This document shows, one piece after another, positions 53,364 through 63,491 of a stretch of DNA of 64,000 nucleotides. How positions within the stretch are numbered: position 1 is the stretch's first letter; every line of letters starts with the position of its first letter. The stretch is from assembly GCF_010015585.1 (NCBI RefSeq), contig NW_022985067.1, positions 2,041,419 to 2,105,418 of the forward strand, written 5' to 3'. The notes below the pieces were generated by a model. That model ran no database searches, was not told the origin of the DNA, and worked only from the letters and a program-made list of their open reading frames with translations. A program made the position numbers and the translations under genes. The stretch comes from Eremomyces bilateralis CBS 781.70. Taxonomy: Eukaryota; Ascomycota; Dothideomycetes; Eremomycetales; Eremomycetaceae.

Positions 53364-54445
53364 GGTATATCTACCTCGTTCGGTACTCTACTTCTTACAG
53401 AAATACAAGCACTTTACATTCTTCGTCACGTAACCTATTGCTTCCGTGTGGATAGACACGCTAAACTATCAACAGAAAGAAAGCCACCCCCCTGACCTCC
53501 CTCGATCTTGACCAATTCCACCAACTCGATGCTCACGGAATTCTGTGACCATTTAACAAAGAAACAAGAATACATAATACCAAACTTGCCCACCTGGACA
53601 CATATAACAATCATTAGTGATTAAGCTCCGCTGGTAACATGCAATCCCCTCCCTCTTCCCCAGGGGCATGTGAACTATTACATGTAACCAGTGGTGCTAG
53701 GTGCTCTGCCAAAATTATTTCAGAGAGGTCAGAATAGATACTGGTATGCTTCAAGGTCGCGAACGCTTACTATTGACCTGCCTCTGCTAACGAATGATCA
53801 TGCTTCCTTGTTTCAGTTCGAGGCTGCCACATTAATACTTTGCTCGACGGACTATATTCATAGCCTGACCTTAATTGTAGTTGGGTCATTTTAGGCACAT
53901 CGCATGTATCTTCATCGTGTCTCACCCTAGGAGCAAGACGTACCGTCAATCTTTTTCATAAATCGGTGCATCTAACTCAACTCCATCCCTTTCCCCCCTC
54001 AATGTGTGTCTTAGGCAGTCTATGAAGAAAACAGGGAGAATATTAGGTCCCTCCATGGTGTAAGCTGCATCTGGGACTGGCAGCAGCTGATGACGAATTG
54101 CCGCACAATAGCATGGAACTTCATGTTGTCGCTTTTTGACACTTTGATAAGCGTACTGAAAAAGCACCCAACAACTAGCTCACATTGCATCACATGCTCT
54201 ATTTGTGACTGAGCTCAGAGAAAGATTTACATCGTAATCTCCAAAAAAAAACAAATAGTGAAGTAGTAGTATCTAACTTGGTACTTTGCTCATATCTCTT
54301 GATTGGCAAGTCGCAGGGAACAACAGCAATCGTCAGTTAGAACCGAGTTTCATTTCAGATAACTAACTAATTCTGCGGACTATCATAATCTTCCTGCTTT
54401 CCCAGTGTTTCGCCTAGTTAGCCATACTATTCTCGGCATCCCGAC

Positions 54446-56312
54446 TCAGAGGATGTACCTGAACCGTACATGCAGATCCTGTACTTCTTCCAAGCTCATA
54501 TTCGTGTGCGGATGAACTCTTCCTTCTCTCTCATATTCTATCAGCTCCATTTCCCTGCGCAAGTTCGCCCGTCGCATCCACCACATCAAGTAAAGGCAAT
54601 TGACGATTCCAAGTGCCAATAGTGCCAAAACAATGGAGTGTCCCTTCAGGAACCTCGGTGGGACATCATAAATATATGCTCCTAGGACCGATAACAATTG
54701 ACCGACTATCTCAGCCATTGCCCAATTCGTCGCCCGCTTTGTATAGCCGCCTGCGTTAATGGTTATCCACGCCGAAAGGATTATGATAGACGGATAGAGT
54801 CCGGTAGTGGCGAGGCAAGCCCCTGCAATATTAGCTCCTTGAGAAACATTACACAAGAGTATAATATAGCCAATGCAGGCTACCGAAAGAGTGCCAATGA
54901 GAAAGCTGCCTTTGTGATTGATTCGATCAGATATAATGCAAAGGGGAATGGCGACGATGGCACAGGCATATGGAATGGCAGAGAACAATTGAGTCCTCTC
55001 TATTTGCAAAATTCATCAGAAAGAAGCTTCTCGCCGCGGAGTGCAAATGAACGTACCTCTAGAGTACCCGAAGGCTTGGATGAATGTTGGCAAAAAGGTA
55101 CTTATTGACGAGATTCCAAGAGCCACGCCAGCATTGATGGTTGCAAACGCCCATGCCTTGGGCTCTATGAGCGTAATAATGATTTGCTTCACATTGATCT
55201 TAGATCCGAGGGTATTGTATGCTTGTTTTGCAAGTGTCAGCTGCGAGCAAGGTTTCCAAGTATGATCGACTTACAGGCACTTCGTTCTTTTGCAAGATCA
55301 ATCTCAGCGGGTGTGAACAGCCAGTGCTTGCGGTTCAGCTTGTCAGGAAACGTAGGGAGAATCAGCCACGTAGCTACACCAACTGCCATGCACATAGCGC
55401 CTTCGATGATGAACAACCAGCTCCAACTGAGTCTGCCTGTGTTGTCAACCCTCAAGTTCTTACCAACGCCATAAGCAATAAAGCCACTGAATGAACCGGC
55501 AATAATTGCTGCCATATAAATGATAGCTATAATGGCACGTTAAAAGCATTCCACGGAGACGGAAGTCGGTAACATACCGCCTCTTGTAGCGACTTCATCT
55601 CTCTTGTACCACAAAGTTGAGTATAAACTTAATCCTTGTATGAATGCTTGACTCGCACCAATAAAAATACGGAGCGTGAGAACCGTCGCATAATTGGCAG
55701 CACCCGACATGCCAAGAAGAAAGGCTCCGAATACAATGGCACAGGCGCCAAGTTGACGGTGTGGAGTGAGCTTGCGGAGGAGGATATTCCCCGGAAGCAT
55801 CTGAACTAGTCAGTAATCGTCCTTTTACAAGAAGATTAGACCCACAAAGATCATGTACCCGATATCTGCGAAAGGTAGTCAGAAGAAAGTTTTTCTAAGG
55901 CACAAGGGACAAGATTTACAAAACAAGGAAAGGCAGTTTCCCCATTGTTTTGTAGAAAGATTCAAATCCTTCTGCATTCCCAAAGTGCGTGCATTTCCAA
56001 TGCTGTTGCGATCCTAATATCATCCATCTGTTAGTCCGGATCATGTTGGGTTGTGATAGAATCTACTGAAGAAAGTAGGTAAAGACATACAAGATAGGCA
56101 ACAAGGTAAAGCAGAGAGCACAATGGGATGATAACCAGGTCAATTTTCATCACCAGAGTGCGCTCCTCTTTGCTCTTGTGATGAGACCCAGTATGGTCTG
56201 CAATATAGCCTGTTTCCAACTTTTTTTCGGCAACATCATCGTGGTGTATATGGGGTTTCTCAATATCCCCGAGTCCCGTTATCGGAGCGGATTTGCCATC
56301 AAATTGACCCAT
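54446..56312 (-). CDS. MFS transporter, anion:cation symporter (Dal5/TNA1-like) family
   Basis: Seven exons: 56312-56091, 56013-55920, 55865-55846 (20 nt), 55800-55578, 55526-55275, 55221-55057, 54999-54446; 509 residues. Fungal members import organic anions such as allantoate, nicotinate, pantothenate and small carboxylates. Marks: a hydrophilic N-terminus, helix 1 LVMKIDLVIIPLCSLLYLVAY followed by LDRNSIGNA (the family's DR-N motif), LSLFYIGYMIFMLPGNILLRK, GACAIVFGAFLLGMSGAA, RIFIGASQAFIQGLSLY, SGFIAYGVG, WSWLFIIEGA and PTFPDKL; the second half ends in a cytosolic tail. The start is the ATG at 56312, as the longer frame begins at a TTG. It is divergent from the flavoprotein gene, sharing a 440-bp promoter. 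In this context a tri- or dicarboxylate importer is likely (inference). Confidence 0.88.
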
Positions 56313-56752
56313 GTTCAAATAAAGAATACTGGTATTTAAAGAAACAAATTTTGCAATGCCAAAGCCTCAATCTGTTCTGACCTGAATTTATATATAAGCA
56401 GAATCCTGGGTTTGAAGCTTATACCCCAAATACCCCATATCCGGGTTCTCTGACCCCGCACAGGGACCCCGGCTGACCGAATCCACCTTGCCAAGCCTGG
56501 GGTACGGTACAGGAACTCCGACTTTGTGCATTTTCGCCGACCGCTGAGTGTGGATGCAACTTTACCAAAGATTACAGATGTGCCGATCGCCATGTAATGG
56601 ATTGACTGGCCAGTGCATTATATGTCATAACTATACTTCCAGCATATAAGTATTTGGTGTAGTATCTCTCCGCACATCGTTCATCCTCTAAACTACCTAT
56701 TTAATAGTTTACTAGCACGCTTGGGAATTGAGCAATTCGCCTTTTGGTCAAC
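56313..56752. promoter_or_regulatory. Divergent promoter of transporter and flavoprotein genes
   Basis: 440 bp between two divergent starts. TATATATAAG-like sequence about 80 bp from the transporter start (around 56390) and CATATAAGTA about 110 bp before the flavoprotein start. Between them a GC-rich part (56425-56545) contains several CCGG/CGG words that could serve a Zn2Cys6 factor. No binding site can be assigned with certainty. Confidence 0.5.
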
Positions 56753-58465
56753 ATGAGCGCTAAAGTCATTCAAGATTACGATGTTGTGGTAGTCGGAGGT
56801 GGCAATGCTGGTCTCGTAGCAGCGCTATCTGCGGCAGAAACTCCAGGCACAAAGATTGCCGTCCTTGAAGCGGCGCCAAAAGAAGAGCGAGGTGGAAACA
56901 GCCGTTTTGCTGGAGCAATTTTTCGTGTCGTTCACAATGGCAGCTCAGATATTTTCCCTTTAGTCCATGAAACCATGGCCAAAGACAAGGACCGCGTTAC
57001 CATTGGACCCTATACACGCGAGATGTATGCAAGAGACATGTTGAAGACGTCCAAAGGCTACTGCGACAAGGAGAAGATGGAGGTGATGTTTGATCACAGC
57101 TTGGAGGTGGTTCAGTGGATGCATTCAAAAGGCGTCAAATGGCAGTTGACGTTGAGCAAATTCTACGACGAGACGAAGATTCATGGGGACGGTGAGAAGA
57201 TCAATATGCACGCTGGAGGTTGTTTAATGGCAAAGTATGAGACTCATTCTTAGTGAACTTTCGGTTATATATTAATTGCGCAACGCAGACACGAAGGGGT
57301 TGGTTTAACAGATGACATTTGGGCGGCTGTCGAAGAGAAAAGTGACAGTATCACTCCCTTCTATGGCCATCCCGTCGTTGATTTGCTCGCAACCGGAGAT
57401 ACAGTCCACGGAGTACGTGTTCGCTTACGAGATACCTTTCTCGATTTCAAAGGCCAGGTCATCCTCGCCTGCGGCGGCTTTGAAGCAAGCCCTCGGCTAA
57501 GACGCCAGTTTCTGGGCGAAGGCTGGGATCTTGTCATTGTTCGAGGGACTCGTTTCAATACCGGTCGCATGATGGAAAAGGCCATAGCTGCTGGAGCAGG
57601 TGACACTGGGCATTTCGGCGGCTGTCATGCCACGCCGCAGGATATACAAGCACCAAAGGTTGGAGATCTGAGGGTGACGGACAAGATGAGCCGTTACTCG
57701 TACCCATATAGTGTTATGGTCAACTTGGACGGCCACCGCTTCATGGACGAAGGCGAAAATCAGTTCGGACTGACCTATGCAAAGACCGGCGGGGCAATTG
57801 GGCGGCAACCTGGAGCGACAGCTTACCAAATATTTGTAAGTCTTGACTACCTAGACTTCTCAGTCCCCTTTGATCCAACTAACATCATCTGAACAGGACC
57901 AGAAAACACTGCATCTCCTTGAACCTCGATATAGCACAGCAACCCCTATTATTGCGGACACGATGGAAGAGCTTGCTGACAAGATCGGTGTGGCTAAGAT
58001 GGAATTTTTAAACACAATCAGAACCTTCAACGATGCCACCCAGCCTGGAGAATTCAATCCCTTCAAACTCGACGGTCTCAACACTGGAGACAAGCTCGCC
58101 ATGCCAAAGAGTAATTGGGCAATTCCGCTGGATAAGGCACCATTTGTTGCGTACGGAGTCACCTGCGGTAAGTCCACCTCACCATAGCCATTATTCAGGA
58201 CACTCGACCTAACGTAATTTGCTATCAAGGAATTACCTTCACATACGCAGGGCTGAAAACCGATGATGAAGCTCGGGTCCTGAACAACGAGGGATTGGTA
58301 ATGTCAAATCTCTACGCGGTCGGTGAAATCAGTGGTGGCTTTTTTGCTTTCAATTATCCGGGCGGTGCGGGACTGACAAAAGGAGCTGTTTTCGGAAAAA
58401 TTGCAGGAAAGGCTGCCGCTGAGGCTGCAAAATCAGACCAAACAGTTGTGATCAGGAATAATTAG
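56753..58465 (+). CDS. FAD-dependent dehydrogenase, fumarate reductase/tricarballylate dehydrogenase-like
   Basis: Exons 56753-57234, 57289-57835, 57897-58167, 58230-58465; 511 residues. The N-terminal FAD-binding Rossmann motif is DYDVVVVGGGNAGLVAALSA, then ERGGNSRFAGAIFR; NLYAVGEISGGFFAFNYPGG and GAGLTKGAVFGKIAGKAAAE form the C-terminal FAD contact. The capping domain lies between (residues about 240-380). The family includes fumarate reductase, 3-ketosteroid dehydrogenase and TcuA, which oxidises tricarballylate to cis-aconitate in bacteria. The overall pattern (GGNAGL, GGNSRFAGA, ITFTYAGLK) is closest in my judgement to TcuA-type proteins. A cis-aconitate product would feed the aconitase-like and PrpD/CAD-like enzymes of this cluster. 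Substrate assignment is inference. The start is ATG 56753; upstream in-frame sequence has only a TTG. Confidence 0.87.
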
Positions 58466-58839
58466 TGGTCATTAGAATAATACTTTGACTATTGCATAAT
58501 TCATGAACATCATTGATCGTACCCAGGAGCATTTCGAGTAAAAATCGGCGCTCAGTTTCATTGGCGACTATAATGTCGTGCTTCAGAGAACCCTTTTGCA
58601 AATACTGCATAGTCACAGGTATATACCAGCTTGAATCCAGTAACTATTGCATTATTGTCATATTCATTAATGGATCTAGGACACAAAATATGATCCGGGT
58701 GGTGTCGGTAATTAGTCATCTTCTACACCTTTCAAATGCAGGATTTTGTTCTACACACGAATGAGTATATTGGTAAATATCTAGTGACTGACGACTGCAA
58801 TGCCAAGGAAATCCTCAAATATGTGCTCATAGAACAAAT
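58466..58839. other. Intergenic between convergent genes
   Basis: 374 bp of AT-rich sequence between two convergent stops; expected to hold both terminators. No other feature. Confidence 0.5.
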
Positions 58840-59847
58840 CTACACTCCACTAGAATAAGCTTGCCCTCCAGCTTTCTTATCGAGTTGTATACACTCCAAA
58901 AGTCCACACGTAGTGAACAAGGCTTTTGGTCCTTCCATTTGCCTTTCAGTCAACTTGACCGTGCCAGTGCTTTTCAATTCAGCGCTACTAGCAGTACAAC
59001 TGTCGTAGACCGCTGTCAGCATTAGTCCAGGGTAAATCATGAGCTTAAATCCAAGCTCCTGCGCCTCCTTCGCAGTCAAATCTGGGGTTACTCCACCAGG
59101 AACGTTGTTAAGCAGAACGGGAGTTGGTGCCAGCACCCTGCAAGCACGTCTGCACTGGTCCACATCTGTAGGACCTTCCAGGAATGCAACATCAGCACCA
59201 ACTTCGATCGCCATCTTCAATCTCTTTATAGCTTCATCAAATCCGAGAGATTGTAGTGAATCTGTCCTCGCAATCAACACGATATCCCCAGCCACCTCCC
59301 CGATGCTTGCCTTCATCTCCTCTCTGGCAATCACTGCTGCCCTGATTCTGCTGAGAAAGGTGTCCTCGTCGACGATTTCTTTCCCGAGTAGATGACCACA
59401 TCGTTTGGACAAGACCTGGTCTTCCAGGTGCAGACCGGCAATTCCAGCTGCGATGTATGACTTGACTGTTCTTGCGACCATGACTGGGCCGCCATAACCG
59501 GTGTCCGCGTCGGCAATCAAGGGGACTGTTCGGTCCAGTGATGCAATCATGGCTGCGTTGGTGAGCATGTCGTTCATGGTGACGAGACCAAGATCAGGCA
59601 TTCCGAGTCGAGATGCTGCTGTGCCAGCGCCAGTCTAACTTATGTGAGCTGATTGAATGTGATTCCGAAGGCGAATGACTTTGGGGTATTGGGCGCGTAC
59701 CATGTAGAGACAATCGAAATTACCTCGCAGGGCAATCCGGGCAGTGAGGCCATCATAGACACCAGGACAGATCGTAATATGATCATCCCGACTGAGCAGT
59801 TCACGCAGCCGAGCAGTGGCGGATTTGAATCCATGAAAATCGGCCAT
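58840..59847 (-). CDS. Isocitrate lyase/PEP mutase superfamily lyase, PrpB-like
   Basis: Exon 1 59847-59701, intron 59700-59635 (66 nt, GTACGC...GTTAG), exon 2 59634-58840; 313 residues, the length of bacterial 2-methylisocitrate lyase (PrpB) and oxaloacetate hydrolases rather than the longer fungal isocitrate/methylisocitrate lyases. Motifs: CPGVYDGLTARIAL, LYMTGAGTAASRLG (joined across the intron), PLIADADTGYGGP with the metal-binding Asp residues, GIAGLHLEDQ, and the catalytic loop SKRCGHLLGKEIV whose Cys acts as general acid in C-C lyases. VLIARTDS, VAFLEGPTD and LLNNVPGG follow. The KRCGH motif argues for a lyase and against PEP mutase. Expected chemistry: retro-aldol or Claisen cleavage of a 2-hydroxyacid giving pyruvate, glyoxylate or similar. 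ATG 59847 is the first in-frame ATG; an upstream TTG follows a stop. Confidence 0.9.
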
Positions 59848-60580
59848 GACTTGTTCTGCACTGTCGTTCAAGGAGTTTTACTGAAATGTATACGAGAATA
59901 TAAGCTTGCTTCGATATAGCATGGCGATGTTCGAGCTTCTTGCTTCAGGCACTCCACACGGGGTATTGATAGCTCCCTCGAAAATAACTCAGGTGCTTAT
60001 CCTAGAACAAAAATGCCGAACTAGAAGAATCCAAAGTCAATTCTATGCGACGATAGAACGTTGCCGATGCTCGCCGAACAGCCGCATGAACTTGGCGGCA
60101 AGATTGACGCCGACCGTGATTTATGGTACAAGGACGTGATCTAGAACGAATACTTTCTAAGCATTTTCAGAAATTGCGATAATTATCGATATTCAAGTCT
60201 GGTCTACGGATAGAGCCAAGGGATTCGCCGATGCCTTGGCCGACCCGCGCCGATTCGAGTCCCTTAGCGTCTCCGACTCTGACTTCCGTTCCGATCCCGA
60301 TCTGCACTTGCGCAATAGGCGTCATTTCGGGAAATAGTGCTGTCTGAAAATGAGGTGAACTGAGTAATGTCAAGTGGAGCTGGCAACATAAATCGAAAAG
60401 GCGTGACCAAAGGAACACATACAAGTACCCAGCGAAATCGGAAATGAACCCATTCTATGCTATTTGTTATCTTTTTGCTGTCGTCATCCCGAATGAAAAT
60501 CAATATGTCTGGATTAGTGAGTGAGAATCAAGATGACAGAGGGAGCCTGGTAGAGCTGCTCAAAGTCACTAGAGCAATCG
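59848..60580. promoter_or_regulatory. Divergent intergenic region, lyase and hydratase genes
   Basis: 733 bp between divergent starts. It may include the real 5' exon of the hydratase, as in-frame sequence upstream of 60581 contains alternative ATGs in other frames. No motif assigned. Confidence 0.4.
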
Positions 60581-63078
60581 ATGTCAAGGGTTTGTGCCTC
60601 CAAAAGCTCAAACGCCAAGCCCCGCTGCGGACTAATTGCAATAGGATTCCTATTGTCAGGAGATATTCTCTCACAAATCGAAAGCCTTTCAGAGCAGTTG
60701 AAGTTAGACCGACACGAGCGCGAGGCCGATGCATTGCAAGAAGTTCATCAGCACTGTACGACCAAAACAGACTTTGGAGGACTCGGCCTTGCAACAAATC
60801 ACCAGTTTAGTGATGCCGATGTTACTGAGGTCCTTTTCTTGGTGTCGGCATATCTGGAAGCCCTCAATTACCAAGACCGAAATTCATCTCCAGCACCAGC
60901 TCTAAATCAGCGTCCAGCTGGGCGTCGGGGCATGACTCTTGCCGAGAAGATATTTGCTGCCCATGATGTCTCTCGGAGAGGCGAAGTCAAACCAGGCGAC
61001 GTTATCCGTCTGGACGTCGATTGGATCATGGCAAGCGAGCTCTCATGGCATGCAATGGAAAAGACATACGAGTCACTCGGCAAACCGGGAATATTTCGCA
61101 ACGATAGGCTCTGGATAGCTGGCGATCATGTTGTGGACCCACGCGTGATGAACCATCCTCGGGTCAAGCCTCTGGTCGAGTCGAGCGAGAGGGCGAGAAA
61201 GGTTTTTAAACTGACAGAGTATCAAGGAATGAATTATACCATCATGCATACGGAGTTTTGCCGAGAGAGAGCACAGCCGGGAATGCTGATCATAGGATCC
61301 GACTCGCATACATGTTCTGCTGGAAGTGTATCGAGTCTCGCTATTGGTCTTGGTGTTGCTGATGTCACTCTCCCACTCGTGACAGGCGAGACGTGGATCA
61401 AGGTTCCGGAAACGGTTGAGATACGTTTTGTCAATAAACCACGGCCAGGCCTAGGGGGCAAAGATATTATCTTGTATATCCTGAAGGAGCTTAAAAGGAA
61501 CACTGTCGCAGCGCAAAGAGTAGTCGAGTATACTGGTCCAGGGTTGAAGCACCTCTCCTGCGATGCTCGATTCGCGTTCTGCAATATGACAACGGTAAGT
61601 TCGTCTAATCTTGAGCTTGAAAGGCGCCTAAAAGCAAGCAGGAGTTTGGCGGCATCACGGGCGTATGCGTTCCTGATGAGATTACCAAAGCATTCATCAA
61701 TAGAAGGAAGAACCCCAAGCACAAGAAGAACGCTCTGTACTATCAGCCTGACAAGGACGCACAATACGCCGAACGCTACACAATCGATCTCCATAAGGTC
61801 GAACCATTTGTCGCGCGTTACCCCAGCCCCGATGACGTTGTGCCCGTAAATGAGGTTGCAGGTACGACGTTGGATGGATGCTTCATAGGCGCCTGTACAA
61901 CTGCGCATGAAGACTTGGTCCTTGCAGCCCTAGTCCTCGAGGCCGGTTTGAACAGAGGCATGAGACCGGTGACGAATGGCAAACGGAAAGTCGTCCCCGG
62001 GTCTCGCCCGATACTCCATGACTTGAAGGTTCGAGGCTTGGCCGATGTATACAAGAGAGCTGGATTCGACATAGGGGTTCCGGGTTGCAGTTATTGCGTG
62101 GGAATGTCTGCAGACAAGGCTGAAGTGGGTGAGGTTTGGCTGAGTAGTCAAAACAGGAATTTTGAAAATCGAATGGGCCCTGGTTCGTTACGATTCCACA
62201 GGTATAGGACCATGCTTACAAAGTCCACAGGAGCAATTGGAAGTATCGCATCTGCAGTCACTGTTGCTGCAAGTAGCTTCAGCATGACGATAACGGACCC
62301 AACTTCCCTTCTTGATGATATTGACTTGACCCGCTTGGAGAAGATCTTGGGTACTAAGGCGGAAGAGAAATCTCCGCTTCGATATGTTGAACCGGCAGCC
62401 CAAGAAACGCGGCAAAGACCGATTACATATAGTGCTCCACCACTGGCAAGAGAAGGGACTATAGACTCACCTGTATCATCTCGCACCGATAGAGCCATAA
62501 TCGGCAAAGTCCAAACAATTGGCGACTTCATAGACACCGACGCACTAGCTCCCGCTGAGGCTTTGGTCAGCGCACAGACGGCCGAAGAATTTGGAGAGTA
62601 CTGCCTCTATCACACGCATCCCGACTTCCGGCGGCGGGTCAAGGAAGAGGGGCTTAACGTGGTCGTCGCTGGCAAGGGTTTTGGGGTCGGATCGTCACGG
62701 GAGAACGCCGTGACAGCATTGCTCGGAGCCGGCGTACAGTGCGTGATTGCACGGTCATTTGCATTCATCTATGCGCGAAACCAGCCGAACTTGGGCTTAT
62801 TGGGTATTGTAATCGAGGAGGAGGGGTTCTACAGCGTTGCCAAAGATGGAGCTGAAATCGAAATCGATGTTGCAAGGCGTGTTATCAAAGTTGGGGGCAG
62901 AGAGTTCGGATTCCAGATAAGTGAGCTGGAGATCCGGTTGTGGCAGCAAGGAGGGATGAGTGCATCGTTCGCCCGATGGGGAAGGGTAGTGCTGGAGAAG
63001 ATAACGACGGGAAGCCATGCTTTTGCGGGAGAAGGAACTTTGGAAAGATCTCAGCATGGTGAAGAGCTGAAATGGTAG
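60581..63078 (+). CDS. Aconitase-family hydratase, fused LeuC- and LeuD-like domains
   Basis: Exon 1 60581-61594, intron 61595-61641 (47 nt, ACG|GTAAGT...GCAG|GAG), exon 2 61642-63078; 816 residues. After an N-terminal extension of about 110 residues of unclear role comes a LeuC-like domain: [66 protein letters not shown], and the [4Fe-4S] ligands in [13 protein letters not shown] and [12 protein letters not shown]. The swivelling LeuD-like domain is near the C-terminus: [12 protein letters not shown] and [19 protein letters not shown], then [18 protein letters not shown]. Both halves fused resemble fungal isopropylmalate isomerase in layout, but motif details differ and the gene sits beside a lyase, so hydration/isomerisation of a different tricarboxylate or alkylmaleate is likelier. 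It is probably cytosolic. The exact start is uncertain. Confidence 0.86.
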
Positions 63079-63491
63079 CAATGGCTACAAACATCAGTAT
63101 TATTTCTTAGTAGTAGAGTGTATAATGGCTTTAGAAACGCGGGGTGAAGTTTCTGCCTTGACCCGTAGTTATCTTTGAGCCCATTTAAGCTGTTAGTGGA
63201 GTCTGGGGCTGATACAATTAACAGCATATGAGCTGGTTAGCACTAAGCGGGTTATTGGTAGTGTCGGAGAAAGTTCTCCGGCTGGTGATATTTTCCCACC
63301 AGGTTTTGTTATTTTCCCACCAAATGCTATTTTCCCACCACGCTAGCAATGGTGGAAATTAAATTCTTAATTAGGACTAGCTAAATTTTTTGGTCTTCCC
63401 CTGAGAATGTCAAAACTTCGAATCCTTCACTCTTTTCCTTCTTCAAAGATCTCTATATACCGGAGATGATACTCTCCTCAGATATCCCAGC
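63079..63491. other. Right border of the cluster and left end of a MULE-like element
   Basis: ATTTTCCCACCA occurs three times (63290-63301, 63311-63322, 63329-63340), and an inverted relative TGGTGGAAAT at about 63350. Such iterated end motifs are typical of transposon termini or transposase binding sites. Confidence 0.5.

Larger units (their letters stand above)
52036..54445. other. 2.4-kb gene-poor gap inside the cluster
   Basis: No intact gene. It contains repeat A copy 3, a 32-bp tandem repeat and a hairpin-type inverted repeat (listed separately). A minus-strand ORF (52547-52813) has a short LCHRDLW-like patch but no recognisable family. Confidence 0.5.

Noticed and set aside
48064-63078. 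Itaconate or alkylcitrate biosynthesis cluster
   Set aside because: No mitochondrial carrier, citrate synthase, fatty-acid or polyketide synthase; the lyase and hydratase point to breakdown. It remains possible for the PrpD/CAD-like enzyme alone.
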